DNA of 64,000 nt from Galerina marginata (Eukaryota > Basidiomycota > Agaricomycetes > Agaricales > Galerinaceae). This document shows positions 34,564-46,999 of the stretch, one piece after another. The stretch is from the NCBI GenBank assembly GCA_023014335.1, contig JAECYW010000005.1, positions 2,914,001 to 2,978,000 on the forward strand. The letters run 5' to 3'. The notes beneath the pieces were generated by a model that was not told the origin of the DNA, ran no database searches, and worked only from the letters and a program-made list of their open reading frames with translations. The position numbers and the translations under genes are program-made. The first letter of the stretch is position 1, and each line of letters begins with the position of its first letter.

Positions 34564-36234
34564 ATGATTCACGTCTCCCCAGATCAGTTCTACCAGGCAC
34601 AGCTAGCCGGGCTCGCCGTTATTTGCTTGGTAGCTCTCTATGTCGACAGATACGTGGCGCGCAACGCGAAGGGTAGAGAGTCGGCCGACGAGCGTCTGGA
34701 GAGCGGAAAGTCGGGCAACGCGTCTGCTATGGCGTCGTTGACGCGAAAATACCTTATGGTGTACGCAATTGTCATGGGTTAGTCTGAATGTATGGGCTTT
34801 TAGGGGGAAATGCTGACTTTTTATTATTATCGTTGTTCAGGAGCAGATTGGCTGCAAGGACCTTATGTATATTCTCTTTATAGAGAGCAGTACCAGTTCC
34901 CGGAAAGACTGGTAGCAGTACTCTTCGTCACCGGCTTTATCTCAGCAGGACTCGCAGCACCTCTAGTTGGCGTATGGGCAGACCAGCAGTAAGCACCACC
35001 AGAACTCCGGAATTTCCTTCTCTTTTCTTACCCAAATCCCTCTAGCGGTCGACGGAAACTATGCCTCGTTTTCTGCGTAACATACACTCTCGCCTGCGTA
35101 TGCATCATGGTGCCTTACCTGCCCATCCTGTTATGCGGGCGCGTCCTCGGCGGGGTGTCCACATCCATCCTCTTCTCCGCCTTCGAGTCGTGGCTCATCT
35201 CCGCGTCGACGACCGCAGGGCTGCCCTCTGCCGACCTCTCTACCATCATGGGCCGGGCGACGCTGATCAACGGCTTCGTGGCGACTGGAGCTGGTGTTGT
35301 GAGCAACCAACTGGTCGCAATGTCAGGCAACTTCGTTTCGCCCTTTGTGGCGAGTGGTGCCCTCCTCATGCTGGGGTGGGTCGTTATTCGCGGGTCATGG
35401 GTGGAGAATTATGGTGGAGGCGGGGGCAAGGCCGATGAGGACATGTTCCAGGTGAAACGCCTCGGAAAGGCATGGAGCATCGTCCGTCAAGGTAAATAAC
35501 AGTTTGGAAATCGAAAACACAAATTAATCACTCTCCCTAGATCCTCTCCTGCTCGTTCTCGGCCTCACCCAAACATGCTTCGAAGGCTCGATGTACCTCT
35601 TCGTCTTCCTCTGGGTGCCCTCCCTCCAAGAACACGCCGTAACACCCGCCTTCCTCCCACTAGGATACATCTTCTCCGCGTTCATGATCTCCATGATGCT
35701 CGGCTCTTTGCTCTACACGGCCATCGTCGCGCATCACCAACGGCAGACCAAGCTCACAGGCGACTCGACGCTGACGCTGCACGCGAAGCTGAGCAGTATC
35801 GTTTGTGCGACTAGTGCGCTTGCGCTGGCGATCAGCGTCGCGTCGATGGATGAGCATGTGCGCTTCTGGGCGTTTTGTTTGTTTGAGGCATGTGTGGGGA
35901 TGTATTACCCTGTGCAGGGCACGCTTCGCGGGACACTCATTTCTAACGAGCATCGTGCTACTGTGAGTTTTCTCCTCTCTGGACTCCCATCCTTCGACAT
36001 GTAGCTCATCACATTCTCTAGCTGTCCTCCCTCTTCCGTGTCCCTCTAAATATCTTCGTCGTCGTGTCCCTCCTCACCGGCGTCTCCTCCGCCCGACATG
36101 CAGTCCTCACTGCCAGCGCCCTCATGCTTGGTTTCTCATCCCTGATGACCGCCGTTGTCATCGTCAACCACGCAGACGCCGAGTCTGCGCACTCCCACGC
36201 GTCACCCAATGGAAATGGGATCGATCGTCATTGA
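34564..36234 (+). CDS. MFSD5-type major facilitator (molybdate-anion transporter-like), copy 2
   Basis: Exons are 34564-34777, 34841-34988, 35046-35491, 35541-35962 and 36022-36234, giving 480 aa. The protein is nearly identical to copy 1: GDSTLTL replaces GDSALTL, and the C-terminus is GIDRH instead of GIDD. All family motifs are kept. An in-frame Met at 34534 would add ten residues, but copy 1 has AGG there, so the inner Met was taken as the start. Conserved protein over many silent changes suggests that both copies are under selection or were recently homogenised. Confidence 0.9.
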
Positions 36235-36949
36235 TCATTGACGTCAATTTGGGTACTAAAATAACTCAGAACTCAGAACCTCCTCCACCGACCACCGACC
36301 CTCATTACTGCAATAACCTATCCATCTACCCATCTATTTATCCGACTATTGAACCACCGCCCAAAACGCATGACCATAACAAACTACCTGGTCGATATAC
36401 CCTACCTTCTAGAGTAGAGGCTGCCCGCCGCTTTATCTAGAGCTGGAATGTAGTATCTATTTTCTGTATCTATAATTCTCGCTAGTGATTAATCCAGAAC
36501 TTGTTTATTTTCCTCGTGCGTCTAGGCGGTTCCTAATCATTGTCTTGTAAGTTGTTCAAACCGAGATTCGCCTTGAATACCAAGGAGTCTTCTGGGGTCC
36601 TAGGACTTTATTCGAGTTTGGTCGACGGATTAGTATCAGAGGCCCTTTCCGACCTCATGATCAATATGCTCACCACCAGTATACCACGTAGATATTCTCT
36701 TACCTTGCAGAGAGATATGAAAAGTCAGCGGTTAGGTAACCCCGCTTACTGTAATACTCGAGGCCAGCGGTTCCTGAATTTATACCCACTTTAATTTTTG
36801 TTCCCATCTAAGGAGACTGGCCTTGAATCTGGTCAATCGTTGAGGTTGAGCACGTAGAGAGTGGCGGGATGGAGTCGATTACACCTGCCGACGCATAAAT
36901 AGTATACATCTGGGTCAAGATTCAGGCATCGCCCAGTGCAGCCCTCGAC
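36235..36949. other. Intergenic, no gene seen
   Basis: Spacer between transporter copy 2 and the inner end of the right duplication arm. Short frames only. Confidence 0.4.
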
Positions 36950-36952
36950 AAC

Positions 36953-38132
36953 TTATTCAAATTTCAATATCTTATCGCGCTTGATTGACAATAGGGCAGG
37001 CAACGGCTCTCCGTCGACCCAGCGTCGATAGACCGAGTCATAATTCCACAAAACGTCGACATATTTGAGGTGAAGACACTGCCCGAAAATTTGACCAATT
37101 TCAAAGGATGGGTCGTCTTTCTTGTTCACAAATTGTGTAAATGGCGTAGGCATTGTGACTACTAGTTTCTTGAGGTGGGGAACTTTAGGCAGTACAGCAC
37201 GCAGCTGCATGAAGGGAAAAAATCAGATCGAGACAGAATCCTGACGGAAAATGAAAACTCACGGCCATCCAATTTAATATATTTTGTTGGGTAGGATAAT
37301 CATGGAATAAGGAGGGAATTTCCAGCACTTCCAACAAAGAGCTCGCTTTGAAGCCCGGATTCATCATTACAGAGTCCCAGATCCATTTATCCTTGAGCGA
37401 TAGCCCGCGTAACGCGGCAAATTCTTTCATCTCGAGGACCTCGAGTACGTCATGGCGAAACAGGTGCGGCGGTGCTCCTCCGGCGGCGCCTCGATACGCC
37501 GGCCATTCGTTAAACCAGTAAAGTTCGGTGATCGAACGTGAAGGAAGCAAGACCCTGATAGTGCTAGTGCTCCCTTCCAAAGATTTCAATTTTGGAGACG
37601 TTTGCGCTGAGCAGGACAAAATGACGCTTTGGGAGGTTGTCCATTGAACATGGGCTAATTCGTTCTGAGTTTCGAGAAAAGTTTGCATTTGTTTGCGGTA
37701 GGTATCACTGTCAGGGACCATCCAGATAAACTTGTGGAGTTGAAACGGCATTTTCTGTCCTTTTCCGACAGAGGGCAAAACATGCAGCGGATTTCCAATG
37801 ATCTTGCGGAAGGTGAGTTCTTTGAGGTTCACCATGAGAGGCAGGCAGCGCCTTATTAATCCCCAAAGATGACCTCTCTGTTCATGCGGACCGGTAGGTG
37901 TATGGTATGTCCGTACCAGTGGAGCCAGTTCAGCTGGGTGCCTTCGAATGGTCAACAGAAATTTATAGTGAATTGTTCCGCTGGTATCCGTCATGGACAG
38001 GTAGAGGAAGCGGGTCGCCTCTAGTCGCAGGGCCTTTGAGGTCAAAGTAAGTGTGTGGAGACTACTGCGCTCGGTTTTCAGGTTCTCCATCAAAAGGTGA
38101 ATTAACTCGAGTGGAAGAAGAGAGATGTTCAT
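36953..38132 (-). CDS. F-box-like protein, family A, copy A3
   Basis: Exons are 38132-37263 and 37204-36953, with intron GTGAGT...ATGCAG (58 bp). The product is 373 aa. The start MNISLLPLELIHLL matches A1 and A2. The frame is open further upstream to 38339, but that extension would overlap the B4 start and has no family support. The F-box-like motif covers residues 1-50, followed by a leucine-rich region. The end is SIKRDKILKFE. It is divergent from B4. Putative SCF substrate adaptor. Confidence 0.82.
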
Positions 38133-38327
38133 AGCTTCCTTGTTGGAATATATTCCTAGTGATTGACGGTCCTGAACTGTGGTCAGTGTAAGTGCATGTC
38201 CTCCATAATGCAATTTGCGTTCTTGCGGTGGCAGACACGTGACTACCGCGAAATCGGATTCTGAATTCGAACAAACTCTCAGCTTGCCTTTAGCCGTTTC
38301 GTCCTCGAATTGACCTATCGAAGCCAC
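38133..38327. promoter_or_regulatory. Bidirectional promoter of A3 and B4
   Basis: 195 bp between divergent starts. CACGTG at 38236-38241 (CACGTGACTACCGCG) lies 87 bp before B4 and mirrors the element between B3 and A2. Confidence 0.6.
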
Positions 38328-39728
38328 ATGGAAAATCATTCAAGAAGGATAGTGACAAGGTCTAGGAACTTGAAAGATCAAAGCTATTCGTCGACCAGCA
38401 ATAAACCTTCAACACAAACGCGCAGGACTGGCGCAAAGGGCAAGTCTGCCAGACCCAGACGCGAAATAACTGAGGTCGACGATGCACCGATTGGTGACAA
38501 CACCAAAGGACTCTCTGGGTTACCAGACGAATTACTGCTCGAGATCATGTCGTCGTACCCCGTGTCCAGGCCAGATTCACTGCTAACGGACTACCAGGAC
38601 TACCGAGTGCTGGCTGAGGAGGCCAACGAACAGATGAAAAGGCGCAATACGTTAACGGCTCTCTCGCAGACATGTAGGAACCTGAGGCGGTTCGTCCGCC
38701 CCTACATTTGGAGTCGCATTGAGGTTTGCCCTGGGATGCTCGTCGCTGGTACAGTCTTGTGCGATCCAAGCCAAAATCAGCTCACTGCAGCTGAAAACAG
38801 GATATTCAACGCCGAGCTGGTACGCCAACTTGAGATCGTCACCGTAAGGGACCCAAGTCTTGCCCAGTACATAAAGTGAGGAAAAAATTTCCTCCAGTTC
38901 TCGAAACCCTCTAACAAAGAGTGAATTCTTACAACAGACTTATCCACGTCGAAGTAATGGACTATTCTGCCCCACGCGTCTTAGCAGAACTAGCACGCTG
39001 TATTGCCCTGTTCCCAAATCTCCGTCTGGTCAAGCTCAAAATCGAACCCCCAAGCCGTAAGGCAGATAAGCTGGCCGCGCTCGAGGGGAAAGCATTCTCC
39101 CAGTACTCATATCCGCAAATCGACCAGGTCATCGTCTCCAGGTCAGCGTTCGCCTTTCTCCGCTCGTGTCCATCGGTCAGGTCAGTCAGGGTGCGGGACT
39201 TCTGGGGGTGGTCTGGCAAATTCAAGTTGAGATATCTGAAAGGCTTTTGTCCGCACATGGAGAACCTTGCGCTCGAAATGGCTGAGCTAGGGTCAGAAGG
39301 TTCGTTTGCCTCTTTTTCTCGATCAGTGACATTAGCCTCACTTTAAGGCGTGAACGCAGTAGAAACCCTGCGAGCGTTTCCGAAACTACGTACGTTAACC
39401 TTGAGATTTGACTACTTTTATAATAATCCGTTTTCGGTATGTCGTTGCATTTTAAATTTTGATGCCCTCTTTCTGACATTCTGTTGTGTTTATTAACTTT
39501 AATTAGGAGGTATTCACGGCGTTGGGGACACTAAAACACCTCAAAACCATCAAACTTATGGCGAGATTTTCAATCAGCATGCCTTATACCAGGCAGCTTA
39601 TTTTGGATCTCGCTGTGAAGCTTCTATCTAGGTTGCAGGAGGAAGACAAGGAAGAGAAAGAGGTCAGCTTGGTTCATCCAGCAATTGGTGGCCTGAAGAC
39701 GCGTAGGATAACCCTTCCGGCTCCCTAG
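38328..39728 (+). CDS. F-box-like protein, family B, copy B4
   Basis: Exons are 38328-38875, 38938-39299, 39360-39436 and 39507-39728, giving 402 aa. The frame is open and all splice sites are canonical (GTGAGG, GTTCGT, GTATGT donors). The basic N-terminus (1-60) is followed by the F-box-like LPDELLLEIMSSYP (about 65-78), then a charged insert, then QTCRNLRRFVRPYIWSR (to about 130) and LRR-like segments. The start was placed at MENHSRR, as in B1 and B3, although six more codons are open upstream. It is the intact counterpart of the broken B3. Confidence 0.82.
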
Positions 39729-40108
39729 CACTGCTGATGTACGATTTCCTCCAATGTTGTTGCTATATTCCATAATGTTGTCACAGATCTCATGAACTCG
39801 GGACGCTATGGATCATGTAATACGACGTGCGGATAGCATCGCAAAATTATGATGCCCTGCCCGATTCGCTTCTCACTCCGCTTGTCTATGGCTTGAATGT
39901 CGTGTACGTCGTTTCTATATATAAATTACGCTGGTCAAAACTCTTAATTATTTTTGTCATAGATCTAGAGGCGAACATGTCACTGCGGTGCCGAATTGAA
40001 GTATCAATGATACATCATGATTGCCATGTATATGATGTACTGACAGTTCACACTGTTTCCAATGAACCTTAGCTTGCTTCTCTGTCTCAAACCATCGCCA
40101 GACGTACT

Positions 40109-41560
40109 ATGGCCCCCGTGGAAGGTCATCGAAGGAAGATGAATACACGGTCCATGAACGGGAAAGCTGAGAAGAATAAGCCACCGCCTACTGGCAACAT
40201 ACCCTGGAGTCAACCGACCAATGCATCCAAGACGATCAGACCTAAACGCGGGAAAGCTGGGATCGAAGATGCGCCCATTGGTGAAAACACTAAAGGGCTC
40301 CCAGTACTGCCAGACGAGCTCCTCCTCGAAATTATGTCATGGTACCCAGTGCCTCAGGCAGACCTAGTTTCAGCAGAAATAACGGACTATCGTGCTTTGG
40401 CTCAGAACGCCAGCGAACATGCAGCCCGGCGGGATACGTTAGTGGCTCTCTCGCAGACGTGCAGTAACCTGAAGCGGTTCTTCCGTCCTTATATCTGGTC
40501 TCGCATTGAGGTTTGCTCCGGGATGCGTGTCGGAGACACGATGTTTGGTATGCGGAGTAATCCGGCCAAATACCTTCCTACTGCGACTACTAATAGGATG
40601 TTTAACGCTGAGCTGGTCCGCCAACTCGAGATTGTCACTGTGCGGGATCCAAGCCTTGCTGAGTATGTAACGTGAGTAGGTTCTCATAAGTTTTTTCTCT
40701 CCAAAACGTCTAATGATTTTTCATTTTTGCAACTACAGAATCATCAACGCTGAAGTGAAAGACTACTCCACCCCAACCGTCTTAGCCGAATTAGCCCGTT
40801 GCATAGCCCTCTTTCCCAACCTGTATCTGGTCAGACTCAACATCTCATCCTCCACGCGGACGCTGGACAATTTGGCCGCGCTCGTTAGCAAATTGTTCGC
40901 TCCATACTCGTATCCGCAGATCGACCACGTCCTCATCTCCGAGTCGGCCCTCTCGTTCCTCCGCTCATGTCCTTCGGTCAGGTCGGTCAATGTGATGAAC
41001 CGGAGGTGGTCTGGCGAATTTGGGAAGCATCTCAAGGGGATCTGTCCGCAACTGGAGAATCTTACAATCGATATGGTTGCACTGTATTCAGAAGGTTGGT
41101 TCTTCTTCTTTCGACAAACGAAATTATTCCCATAATAACATGTCAACCCGACAGAAACTTTGCAAGTGTTTCCGAATCTATGCACTCTCACATTGGTGTT
41201 CGACTATTTTATTCATTCTTTGTTCGTCGTAAGTCACCGCCATCTAAATTACATAACCTCTTCGCTGACCTTCTGATTACCCTTCTCCTTAAATTTTATT
41301 AGAGCAAATTCATGCTGTTAGGGCCCTTGAAAAACCTCAAGGCTATCAAACTTGTCACGGATTATTCAATTCGAGATACTGATAGATCGCGTGCTTTAGA
41401 TTTTGCTGTGCGGCATTTGCTGAAGCTGCAAGCGGAAGACAAGGAAGAGAAAGAGGCTAGCCTGACTTACATGTCAATGGATGGACTTGGATATGGTTAC
41501 TCAGCTAACCGGAACCATACGACAGAAAGGATACCTCTGCCTGTTCCAAAGCAGCATTAA
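40109..41560 (+). CDS. F-box-like protein, family B, copy B5
   Basis: Exons are 40109-40671, 40739-41094, 41155-41228 and 41303-41560, giving 416 aa. It is the duplication partner of B2: the same MAPVEGHRRKMNTRS start, LPDELLLEIMSWYP, QTCSNLKRFFRPYIWSR, then LRR-like strands and the tail EDKEEKEASLTY. No lesion is seen. The promoter holds CATGTCACTGCGG 128 bp upstream, one base off the B2 element. Probable SCF adaptor with unknown target. Confidence 0.82.
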
Positions 41561-42062
41561 TGTTGGAAGTTCTCGAGCCGTTTCCATTTCCACTCTACAT
41601 CCAAATATATATTGCGGGTCTCGACCATCGAGAAGCGGTGAAGCCGTCTGCAGGGTGTCTTTTTTGGTATTGCAGCCAACCAAGTATTGGAACTTTTGAT
41701 AGGTATCAACCAGGCTACAGGATTTCTTAGTCGAGCCGCGTACAAGTTGTCTTTACTTCATTGATGCACCGCCAGAGGTGACCGGTATCGGTGACTGGTC
41801 AGGAAGCACAGTTTCTTATCTGGAGGCCATGATTAGTAGGGAGTACGAGCACTCAAGAAACACCCAGCTACTCGTAGGTCCAGACGAGATGGCGCTTGAA
41901 TAACGTTGAATCTTCATGGGAATTAGTAGCTACTTGGTAGCTATAGCTACAGGTTTATGGCGGCGAACTATATTCGTCGCCTTGTGACGCGCAAAGTGAC
42001 TTTCATCACAAACTTGGCCTTCGTTTGGCTTAGGTCGTTTCTACTCTCATTCAGCCCTGGCC

Positions 42063-44316
42063 ATGTCCTTCCTTCTCAATTGCTTAATTCTCGGTGAAGA
42101 ACCGGAGAATTTCTTCACTGTAAAGGTTTCCAACACCGAATATCTCGCCGAGCTCAAGGAAAGAATCAAAGAGGAGAGAGCAGTTCAATTGGCTCAGGTC
42201 GATGCCACTGAGCTGGAACTCCGGCTGGTTAACATCCGTCTGGACGACCTTGAATCGAAACTAGCAAGTTTTGCGCTCGATACATATCCCAAGCCGTTAT
42301 TCTACTTGAAGATGTCGTCACTTTTTGGCAATGCCAAACCTCCGGACGATTGTCTTCACCTCATTGTCGTCGCCCCTGGCACATTGACGCTTTTCTGCGC
42401 AATTGAAGCTGAAGAAATAGCTTTAAATAGCGTTTTCCTAATTGAAATCGACAGTCGACAGGACGTTAGTCGGCTTAAATACGCTATCAAGGAGACTGTA
42501 AAAGATGCCTTCGATCACATCCCTGCTCATGGCCTAGTCCTCTTCAAGGTTTCCATACCTATAGATATCACTGACCGTGAAAAAGACCCCATCGTCGACG
42601 TAGGACCATTGAGGGCCCTCCTTCCAGTGGAATCGCTGTCGCAATTGTTCCCTCGTGTCGATGCAAGCCATCTGCACATCATTATCCGTGTCCCAGTTGC
42701 CGGTGAGCTGATTTTGGCTTTCGATCGCAAAGCTAAAAATTTCCTCAATATCAAACAGAGAGTGGGGAGACAAGGAGAGATCGTATCAGTGCTTTACATA
42801 AGAGTCCTCTTGGTTCCGTCTTTTCTCTGACCATCGCTGATATTTAAACGGCTTTTTATGTAACAGGATTTCAAAATGTTCTCTCGCGCATGTTGAGAGC
42901 AACGCCTCCCTCCGAATCGGCAAAGTCGTCTGCATACACGAAATCCCTGATCGCTGACTCTATCTATGACGGCCGGTACAAGGAAAATAAACCCAGAACG
43001 AGCGTTGCACCTCCGATTCAATTGTTTCACCCAGCCTTTGCTCATTTCCTGGATGACTTGAAAGGTACTGGCGACATTCCCGACGATATCATTCGCAGAA
43101 CGGCGGAGTATATGAAAGCGTCATCGGCTATCTATGCCACTGAAGGAAACCGCAGCTCCGAGTTGACCCCGATTCTTTGCGATGTTCTTGGCATCGACAC
43201 ACGAATGATTCTGAACACTGACGGAACGAAGACTGAGGGCGTCATGGAATTGGTATTGGCGGCGGGGTACTTCTTAATCTTCCTTAAGGAGGATAAAAAT
43301 GAATTCGAAGCGGGTGATTTGGACCCATCAACGCAGGCTGCCCTGTCCATGGGTCGTTTCTGGGCTCAGACCAAGGTAGACAAATCTCACCATTCATTCT
43401 TTTTCACTCATTTGTTGTTCAGTTCGAGAAACTCCGAAACGCTACCAATTGCCCCACGTTTGTTGTAGCCACCGCTGGTCCATGGATCGTGATTCTTGGT
43501 GCCGTCTTCACCGACGGCTTGATTGTCCAACCTCTGACCGATTATATATGGGTTGGATTAGACTCCGTTCTGAACGAGGCTCATATCTCACGCGTCGCGA
43601 GAATCTTTTATGCCCTAAAGAATGGCTTGGACGGCCTCAAGTCCTATTACGAGAAGCTGGAGCTGCCTAGCGATTTACCTGTCGAGTCGCGGTATTTTCC
43701 TTCGATCACTGCTTACACTATTGGCGACAAACTTGTTCATTTCAAATATCTTGGGTTTTTGGAAGACGTCCCAGATTGCATGGTGCTTCGCGCACAGACG
43801 CTTACGACGCCGGCTATGGATATCGTCGTCAAATTCGCCGACCGCTACGGGGAAAGGGCACACCGCCTGCTTGCGGACAATGGTCTAGCGCCAGAACTTT
43901 TATATTGCGGATCACCACGCCTTAACGATGAGGGCCCTTCATACGAGTCGCTTTCCATGATCGTTATGGGATTCGTCGAGGGCAAGACATTAGCAAATTC
44001 AAAACTGAAAAAGGAAACAGCAAAAACGGTACGAAGGACGCTTGAGGATGCTCTTAAATTGTTGCACGACAATGGACTGGTATTTGGTGATTTCCGTTCC
44101 CCGAATGTTATGATCACTCCTGCAAAGGGTGTCAATTTGATTGACTTTAACTGGGCCGGAGAGGAAGGACAAGCTACGTACCCTTACCTGATATCACCAG
44201 GAATTCTTTGGCCGCCAGGCGTTCAACCACTGTCTGTTATCAAGAGGGACCATGACTTGCAGATGTTGGAGAATATGTTCTGGGGATCTGCACCTTTTAT
44301 GACTACACATGCTTGA
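42063..44316 (+). CDS. Crinkler (CRN)-type protein with kinase-like C-terminus
   Basis: Proposed exons are 42063-42702, 42759-42782 (24 nt), 42867-43375 and 43423-44316, giving 688 aa. The N-terminus is a Crinkler ubiquitin-like header (LNCLILGEEPENFFTVKV..., about 1-110). A second similar header follows (about 111-213, LTLFCAIEAEEI...FLIEID). The C-terminal about 200 residues are a divergent protein-kinase fold: VVKF with K528, VFGDFRSPN (D614, N619) and IDFNWAG (D632, where kinases have DFG). Such CRN-kinases occur in fungi and oomycetes as effectors or in self/non-self conflict. The micro-exon is inferred; a single 164-bp intron 42703-42866 also keeps frame. There is no signal peptide. Confidence 0.8.
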
Positions 44317-44746
44317 ATACCACCAACTCTATTCGTTTTTTATCTTGTTTGTAAGGGGTACCCTCCATGGACATGAGAAAGGTTCAAAGTGCAGATTACA
44401 GCTCGTAAGTTTCCTCGAGTTACTTATTTAATTCGGAGGTGTTAAGTACTATTACTATGCGCTTTGTAGAAATCTGCACAAAATTTTCCCGTCGTCTACA
44501 GAAACTGAACGGCCTTCCGATACCATTTAACAGTCCTCCTTATCTTGGATTTTAGAACGTAAGCCGAGATCTGAGACATGGAGCTCACTGCTGGGAATTT
44601 CCTTTGGAGTAAGTTGTGCGCCGTCTCGAGCCAATCTCGAGCGCTTACTGGTCGACACGTGACTGCGGGCCCGAAATGAAGGTGATGGGATTCCAATATG
44701 ATGAATGTCTTCGTTTTCTCTCACCACCAGACGTACTGAGTCCAGC
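44317..44746. promoter_or_regulatory. Spacer with B6 promoter; CACGTG element
   Basis: CACGTG at 44656-44661 in the context CACGTGACTGCGGGCCCGAAAT, 86 bp before the B6 start. The rest shows no gene. Confidence 0.5.
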
Positions 44747-46165
44747 ATGGAAGATCGTTCAAGAAGGATGGTGACAAGATCAAAGAACCTGAAGGTTCAG
44801 AAGGATAGCCCTGCTGCAAACAGCAAACCTTTAATCATCAGGGCGAACAAGATGGCCAAATCCGCCAGACCCGAGAAGATAGAAGTCAAGAATGGCGCGA
44901 GTCTTAACACTAGTGGCTTCCCTATGCTGCCAGACGAGCTTCTTCTGGAAATCGTGTCATTTTACCCACCCAAGTCCGACCTGCTTTCAATGGAGCCCAC
45001 TGACTACCGGGCCTTGGCTCAGGACGCCGGTGAATATGCAGCTAAACGCGATACGTTGATGGCCCTCGCGCAGACGTGCAGGAACCTGAGGCGGTTTTTT
45101 CGCCCATATATCTGGTCTCGTATTGAGGTTTGCCACGGGATTCGCGTTGGAGAAGCAGTGTTAGGCGTTTGGACCAAAGGCAGCACTACTGCGAGTATCG
45201 ACCGGATGTTCAATGCTGAGCTGGTCCGCCAACTTGAAATTGTTACCGTGCGGGATCCCAGCCTTGCCAAGTACATAAAGTGAGTATTAGTTAAGAGCTC
45301 CTCAAAGCATCTAATAAAGTGTAATTTTCATTACAACAGACTTCTGAATGTCGACCTGAGAGACTACTCGACCCCGACCGTTTTAGCAGAATTAGCGCGT
45401 TGCATAGCATTGTTCCCAAATCTGCGCCTGGTCAAGCTCAACGTTTCGTCTTCTAAGCGGAAGACAGAAAAATTAGACACGGCCGTAGGGAAAGCGTTCT
45501 CCTCATACCTGTATCCGCAAGTCGACCAGGCTTTCGTTTCCAAGTCTGCCATCGCGTTTCTCCGCTGTTGCCCGTCACTCAGACTGGCGAATTTGATGGA
45601 CTACGGGATACAGCGATATAGTGATTATGGGCTTGCTATGCGTTTAAAGGGTTCTTGTCCACGATTGGAAAACCTTATGATGGGAATAGGTGAAGTGGAT
45701 TCTAAGGGTCAGTGTTTTGTACCCAACAGACGAAGCTGGCATCACACTAACGCGTCACTTTATTCAGAAACTCTTCAGGCTTTTCCAAATCTACGCCAGG
45801 TTACCTTGGTCCTCCATGCCTTCCATCATGGTTTGTTCATGGTAGGTCACGATCACTAATGTTTTCTTTTTGTCTGACTAAGGTCTGTTGTTTTTCTTTT
45901 CTTTAAGAACAAAATCGCAATGTTCGGCACGCTGAAGCATCTCAAGTACATCAGGCTTATCGCGATCACCTCACTTCAGGAAGCGGATAGGCGGACCATT
46001 TTAGATATGGCCGTCCAGATTTTACTCAAGCTGCAGAAAGAAGACAAGGAAGAAAAGGAGACTAGCCTGACTTACACAGCGGAAGACAGCCCTAGGTATC
46101 TGGCTTACTGGAATCAGAAGACTGAAACAATTTGTCTGCCTGTTCCTAAGCCTCCGAGTCGGTAA
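44747..46165 (+). CDS. F-box-like protein, family B, copy B6
   Basis: Exons are 44747-45279, 45340-45707, 45768-45841 and 45908-46165, giving 410 aa. The start is MEDRSRRMVTRSKN. It has F-box-like LPDELLLEIVSFYP and QTCRNLRRFFRPYIWSR, LRR-like segments and the EDKEEKETSLTY tail. Intron 2 (45708-45767) is 60 bp and free of stops, so retaining it would simply add 20 residues; the family pattern says it is spliced. B6 and B7 form a closer pair than either does with the duplication arms. Confidence 0.8.
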
Positions 46166-46501
46166 TATTACACTTATTTCGCAAACTTCTCACTTGTCAG
46201 CTTTTGCTGAGATTGGCTGATACCCTTCCCCAAAATATTAGCCACTTGTCCTTGCCCATCCCGCTCCAGTTCATCACGTATTTAATTCGGAAGCATATTA
46301 CTACTGAGCACTCGTACTATACGCGCAGTGTAGAAATCCGCATAAAATATTTCCCATTTTCTGCAGAAACAAAACGCCCTTCGGCTACCATCTCGTGGTT
46401 CTCATAATTCTGGAATTTTGAAACTTGGACTTCAAAGCATAAGCGCTGAGACAATCCAAGTAGTAATCAGGCTATAGAGGTAGACTTAATTCCCACGACC
46501 T
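46166..46501. other. Intergenic, no gene seen
   Basis: B6 downstream region; nothing recognised before the MITE. Confidence 0.4.
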
Positions 46502-46504
46502 TTA

Positions 46505-46993
46505 GGGTCAGTCCGGCAACCATAATCCAGCTCGCATTTTCATTTTGATGGCAGCTGGATTATTCTCACAACCCTAAGCGTGATCCAGGATCATAACGCC
46601 ACGTCGCATCAATTTCCGGTCTTCATCCCGCGTTTCCCCGAGCCCGTGTCGGGCTCGTTGTTGGCAACATCGAGCATATCCCGACGCTGTCCTTTCGTTA
46701 AAAGACGTGGCGCGCTTCGTTATTCATATTTGATATGTACAATAAAACATTTTTTTCTATCTAAACTCGCTTTATTAGGTCTGAATAACAGCTCACCCAT
46801 GCCGGAGATGACGAGCAGACGACGACGAGCAGCCCCGCCGGGCGTCGGTGAGGTGTGCGAAAACCCCGACCAGACCTGAACCCGTCACATTCTAAAAGGG
46901 AAATTACCCACCTTCCCGTTTGAGAGTTGTGAGAATAATCCAGCTGCCATCAAAATGAAAATGCGAGCTGGATTATGGTTGCCGGACTGACCC
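46505..46993. mobile_element. Non-autonomous DNA transposon (MITE), PIF/Harbinger-like
   Basis: The 68-bp terminal inverted repeats (46505-46572 and 46926-46993) are identical base for base. They begin GGGTCAGTCCGGCAACC. A TTA triplet flanks both ends (46502-46504 and 46994-46996), a 3-bp target-site duplication of the TWA type used by PIF/Harbinger elements. Each terminus also contains its own inner palindrome (ATAATCCAGCT ... AGCTGGATTAT). The interior has no transposase; a 99-codon frame at 46580-46879 is unrecognised. Perfect termini imply recent movement. Confidence 0.9.
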
Positions 46994-46999
46994 TTAGGT

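Larger units (their letters stand above)
34412..36234. repeat. Transporter duplication, copy 2 (direct repeat)
   Basis: Direct repeat of 23240-25072. Differences within exons are mostly silent. Intron 4 is shorter and diverged. Confidence 0.9.
36950..41990. repeat. Inverted segmental duplication, right arm
   Basis: Reverse-orientation counterpart of 14400-19490, with A3, B4 and B5 in mirrored order. The two arms enclose about 17.5 kb that holds C1, the methyltransferase and both transporter copies. Confidence 0.88.

Noticed and set aside
38133..38339. N-terminal extension of A3 (69 more codons upstream)
   Set aside because: It overlaps the B4 start and the shared promoter, and A1 and A2 have no such extension.
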